NCBI RefSeq assembly: GCF_041429795.1
Contig: NZ_CP163424.1
Location: forward strand, 2,234,001 to 2,298,000
DNA: 64,000 nucleotides
Reading direction: 5' to 3'
Source: Algimonas porphyrae
GTDB lineage: Bacteria; Pseudomonadota; Alphaproteobacteria; Caulobacterales; Maricaulaceae
Shown: positions 61,569 through 64,000 of the stretch, piece after piece
Layout: each line of letters opens with the position of its first letter
Numbering within the stretch: the stretch's first letter is position 1
Program-made: the position numbers and the translations under genes
Notes under the pieces: model-generated
The model's database searches: none
What the model was told of the DNA's origin: nothing
What the model saw: the letters and a program-made list of their open reading frames with translations, nothing else

Positions 61569-62960
61569 CTAGTTGCTCATGACCGGCGCGTTGGAGAGCT
61601 GCAGCAGCACTTCTGTGCGGCGGTTCAGCTGCTCACGGACACCATCGCCTGTCTGAACAAACGGCTCGGTTTCACCCTTGCCTTCAGACATGATGATCGC
61701 TCCGTTGACGCCCTGACGGACCAGCTCTTCGCGGGCATCAGATGCGCGGCGCTCGGACAGACCCATATTGTAGGATGCTGGACCGGACGTGTCGGTGTGA
61801 CCGACGACGCGGATATTGTCGATCTGGCAGAACTGGCCGATGTCCAAAATGCGGTTGATCGTGTTACGAGTCTCGGCGGACTGACCGCGGTCGAATTCGT
61901 AATAGATGATTTCCTGACGGAACGCCTCTTCACAGACGTCAGCCACGATAATCGGGCAGGCTGCCAGATCGCTCACCATTGTCACGCCGTCATCACAACG
62001 GAACATTTGTGGTGGGCAGAGATCCAGGTCTGTCACTTCTGTGACACCATCCCAGCAGGTGTAAGTCTGAGCTGGGCAAAGAGCCAGATCGGTCACTTCC
62101 GTCACACCGTCCCAACACGTGAAGGTCTCTGGTGCAGGTGGAGGCGTCACGATGATTGGTGCTGGCGTGCTCTTGCCGAAACGGTAGCGGAAGCCCGTTT
62201 TCAGAACATGCGTTGCAGCACCTTCGAGTTGCGTTTCAAGCCCGCCAAACAGAGGGCCATCAACCGGGTTGGCGGTGTTGTAGACACCGTCATAGTTAAA
62301 ATCACCAATGTCAGTGTAGGTGTAGTTCGTATCCCAGGACAGATTGTCCGTAATATCGTACCCTAGACCCGCCATCAGGTTCCATGAGAAGTTCGTGTCA
62401 CGATCGGAAACCTGGCAACCACGTGCCGTCGTTATCGGAGTACCCAATCCGCTGATCGTGGCAGGCGGTGGTGAATTACCCACGCAAGCCAGCGACCGGA
62501 TCAGGATATTACCCGTGTCGTTTACGAAATCCGTTGCACCAGCCGTCAGCTTACCGCGCGTCAGGCCAACCCCGGCACCAACATAAGGCTCCCAGCGACC
62601 GAAGTTGCTGAAATCATACATCAGGTTCAGGCGCAGCGTGTCAGCACGCAGCTTGGCGAAGCTGGATGGCTGACCGTTGATCGAACCGAGATCGTTGTAA
62701 AGCGTTTCACCTTCCAGTTCGACGCGCCAGTTTTCACCGAAGTCGTAACCCAGACCCAGAGCGATTGCGAGATTGCCTTGTCCGGCAACACCACCAACGA
62801 GGGAGTTCGGTGCAGTCGGACCGGCGACCAGATCAGCGTCTGTCACGACACCGTAGCCAACTTGACCTTTGATATAGACGCCACTGTCCTGTGCCATTGC
62901 AAGGGACGGCGCTGCAAGAAGCGCAGTCGTGGCGGCTGCAAATAGAAGCCGATGCTTCAT
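61569..62960 (-). CDS. OmpA-family protein with a Cys-rich repeat linker
   Basis: 463 aa. Signal peptide 1-23 (ALAAPSLAMA-QDSG). N-terminal eight-stranded barrel of the OmpW/OmpA-like type (about 24-262). Proline-rich hinge, then three 20-residue repeats (about 279-338) of the form C-W-D-G-V-T-E-V-T-D-L-x-L-C-P, and a C-terminal OmpA domain (about 340-450) with FDRGQSAETRNTINRILDI and VVGHTDTSGPASYNMGLSER (peptidoglycan-binding Asp and Arg). CCGGAGGATTATC region gives a good ribosome site. Links outer membrane to peptidoglycan. Ends with NAPVMSN. Confidence 0.94.
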   Translation of the reverse strand: MKHRLLFAAATTALLAAPSLAMAQDSGVYIKGQVGYGVVTDADLVAGPTAPNSLVGGVAGQGNLAIALGLGYDFGENWRVELEGETLYNDLGSINGQPSSFAKLRADTLRLNLMYDFSNFGRWEPYVGAGVGLTRGKLTAGATDFVNDTGNILIRSLACVGNSPPPATISGLGTPITTARGCQVSDRDTNFSWNLMAGLGYDITDNLSWDTNYTYTDIGDFNYDGVYNTANPVDGPLFGGLETQLEGAATHVLKTGFRYRFGKSTPAPIIVTPPPAPETFTCWDGVTEVTDLALCPAQTYTCWDGVTEVTDLDLCPPQMFRCDDGVTMVSDLAACPIIVADVCEEAFRQEIIYYEFDRGQSAETRNTINRILDIGQFCQIDNIRVVGHTDTSGPASYNMGLSERRASDAREELVRQGVNGAIIMSEGKGETEPFVQTGDGVREQLNRRTEVLLQLSNAPVMSN

Positions 62961-63033
62961 GATAATCCTCCGTGAATGGTCGAAGCCATTAGTGTGTTTC
63001 AGGTATGCACGCCCAGGAAGAGCGCGACTCCTA

Positions 63034-63058
63034 GAACTGTTGCTACACGAAACAGTTC
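63034..63058 (-). promoter_or_regulatory. Hairpin in the ompA upstream region
   Basis: GAACTGTT (63058-63051 on the minus strand) pairs perfectly with AACAGTTC (63041-63034), loop of 9 nt. It lies 74-98 nt upstream of the ompA ATG, below an A/T-rich stretch (about 63071-63110) that is the likely promoter. It may stabilise the leader mRNA or be an operator; no gene lies in the 244 nt between ompA and tRNA-Lys. Confidence 0.6.
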
Positions 63059-63204
63059 CCGATTGCCAATGTAAGTTTTTTATTTAGGCGAAAAATTGGA
63101 AGGTTTTTCTCGGAAACGTTGCAAATCTGCATCAGGTTGCGGCGAGATTGCGGCGCTTTCCGGTCTAAAAATCCCAGAGAGCCCAAAACCCCAAGGAACA
63201 TGAA

Positions 63205-63280
63205 TGGTACGCCCACACGGACTCGAACCGTGGACATCCTCATTAAAAGTGAGGCGCTCTACCAACTGAGCTATGGGCGC
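63205..63280 (-). tRNA. tRNA-Lys (anticodon TTT), CCA encoded
   Basis: 76-nt cloverleaf: acceptor GCGCCCA/TGGGCGT, D-arm GCTC-AGTTGGTA-GAGC, anticodon stem CCTCA/TGAGG with loop CTTTTAA (TTT), T-arm CACGG-TTCGAGT-CCGTG, discriminator A, CCA. The terminal pair is G1-U72, as in the tRNA-His of this window. Confidence 0.95.
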
Positions 63281-63387
63281 TGACCAAACAGGCAAAGCGA
63301 TCGCGGGACAGATTACACGATCCGGCGAAAGCGAGCGCTAACTAGGCGCGGTCAATATCTCCGTCAACCCGTTTTGCTGCGGCTTTT

Positions 63388-64000
63388 TCAGGTCAGCCCG
63401 CGACGAAACTCGGTGACGAACGCGTCCAACTCTGAAGCGTGAATAGCGCGGCGCATGCGTGCCATCAGATCCTGAAAATAGGCGATATTGTGCCAAGACA
63501 GGATCATCTGGCCGAGCATTTCCTGCGACCGGATAAGGTGGTGAACATAGGCTTTGCTGTAGGTCTGCGACGCCGGACAATTGACCGTTGCATCCAGCGG
63601 CGTGTCATCTTCGGCAAATTCGGCCTTCCTGATATTATAGGGTCCCGTATCGGCCCAGACCTGCCCGTGACGTCCCGAACGGGTCGGAATGACGCAATCG
63701 AACATATCCACACCGCGATAGACCGCCTCGACGATATCGATCGGTTTGCCGACCCCCATCAGGTAGCGTGGCCGGTCCGTGGGCAACGCCGGACAGGTAA
63801 AGTCCAGAACCCGGCACATTGCCTCATGCCCCTCACCTACGGCCAGGCCGCCAATGGCGTAGCCGCCATAGCCGCCCAGGCTGACGGACCGCGCGGCGGA
63901 TTCGATGCGCAGATCTTCAAAGGTGGATCCCTGCACAATTGCGAATAGAGTTTGATCGGGGCGATCGCCAAACCGCTCCAGCGACCGCTCGCCCCAGCGC
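63388..64000 (-). CDS. tgt: Queuine tRNA-ribosyltransferase, C-terminal part (runs off the window)
   Basis: Exchanges G34 for the queuosine precursor in tRNAs with GUN anticodons. The last 204 codons are present: QTLFAIVQGSTFEDLR, LGGYGGYAIGGLAVGEGHEA, YLMGVGKPIDIVEAV, the nucleophile Asp region MFDCVIPTRSGRHGQVW and YSKAYVHHLIRSQEMLGQMI. The zinc motif is degraded: the usual C-x-C-P-x-C reads V-N-C-P-A-S (TVNCPASQTYS), so two of three cysteines are missing, while the fourth ligand His (SWHNI) remains. The gene continues past 64000. Confidence 0.92.
   Translation of the reverse strand, partial: RWGERSLERFGDRPDQTLFAIVQGSTFEDLRIESAARSVSLGGYGGYAIGGLAVGEGHEAMCRVLDFTCPALPTDRPRYLMGVGKPIDIVEAVYRGVDMFDCVIPTRSGRHGQVWADTGPYNIRKAEFAEDDTPLDATVNCPASQTYSKAYVHHLIRSQEMLGQMILSWHNIAYFQDLMARMRRAIHASELDAFVTEFRRGLT

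Noticed and set aside
1-64000. CRISPR array, insertion sequence, prophage or rRNA operon
   Set aside because: No regularly spaced repeats, transposase, integrase, phage structural gene or rRNA core was found.

Overview
The window is chromosomal DNA of an alphaproteobacterium. The closest fit I can infer is the Caulobacterales/Maricaulales (Hyphomonadaceae-like) side of the class. Pointers are a hemC-hemD-(short mitofilin-like gene)-hemY cluster, DUF1285, DUF2336 and DUF2237 proteins, a QueC/QueE/Tgt queuosine set, many GTG starts with 4-nt overlaps, and a tRNA-His with A73 and a G1-U72 pair instead of the usual extra G(-1). It is dense core genome: no insertion sequence, prophage, CRISPR array or rRNA operon is visible.

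Layout. 0-6.8 kb: start of a secreted protein, tRNA-Thr(CGT), the leftward haem cluster hemC-hemD-mic60-like-hemY, then rightward tsaD-gpsA-small membrane protein. 6.8-14.5 kb: leftward genes pcm-surE and a long run that begins with a 43-aa membrane ORF and a Ca/Na antiporter, then a QueD-like T-fold protein, a pteridine-reductase-like SDR, folB, DUF2237, uvrC and two CDP-alcohol phosphotransferases. 14.5-24.9 kb: tandem repeats ahead of a LysM/BON protein, a shared hairpin terminator, a lipoprotein and ubiK, then rightward lgt-midA-pgeF, prs, a secreted S33 hydrolase, rplY-pth, a palindromic intergenic repeat and ychF. 25-28.7 kb: leftward DUF1285-nudix-cca-GST-apt. 28.8-36.6 kb: rightward MoxR-DUF58-BatA/DUF4159-VWA module followed by two small exported proteins. 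36.7-42.3 kb: queC-queE, recQ and a divergent ABC exporter.

42.3-64 kb: a 0.68-kb hairpin-rich gap, radA, cvpA (C-terminus lost by an apparent 1-nt insertion), purF and an SDR. Leftward follow a zinc alcohol dehydrogenase, an XRE regulator and its membrane partner with two near-identical operators, then yfgM-bamB-der, panB and an acyl-CoA dehydrogenase. Next are a cytochrome c lipoprotein, an outer-membrane protein, nadK, DUF2336, tRNA-His, an M48 peptidase, phhA, an OmpA protein with Cys-rich tandem repeats, tRNA-Lys(TTT) and the edge of tgt.

Themes. (i) Pterin/queuosine: QueD-like, FolM/PTR1-like SDR, FolB, QueE, QueC, Tgt and the pterin-dependent PhhA all lie here, and two of them (QueD-like and Tgt) lack conserved active-site or zinc cysteines. 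(ii) Envelope: Lgt, YfgM/BamB, MoxR-VWA module, OmpA, phospholipid head-group enzymes. (iii) Local regulation: palindromes sit on the promoters of the XRE operon and of the 36.0-kb secreted-protein gene. Starts were chosen by Shine-Dalgarno, family N-termini and overlap with neighbours; uncertain ones are flagged.
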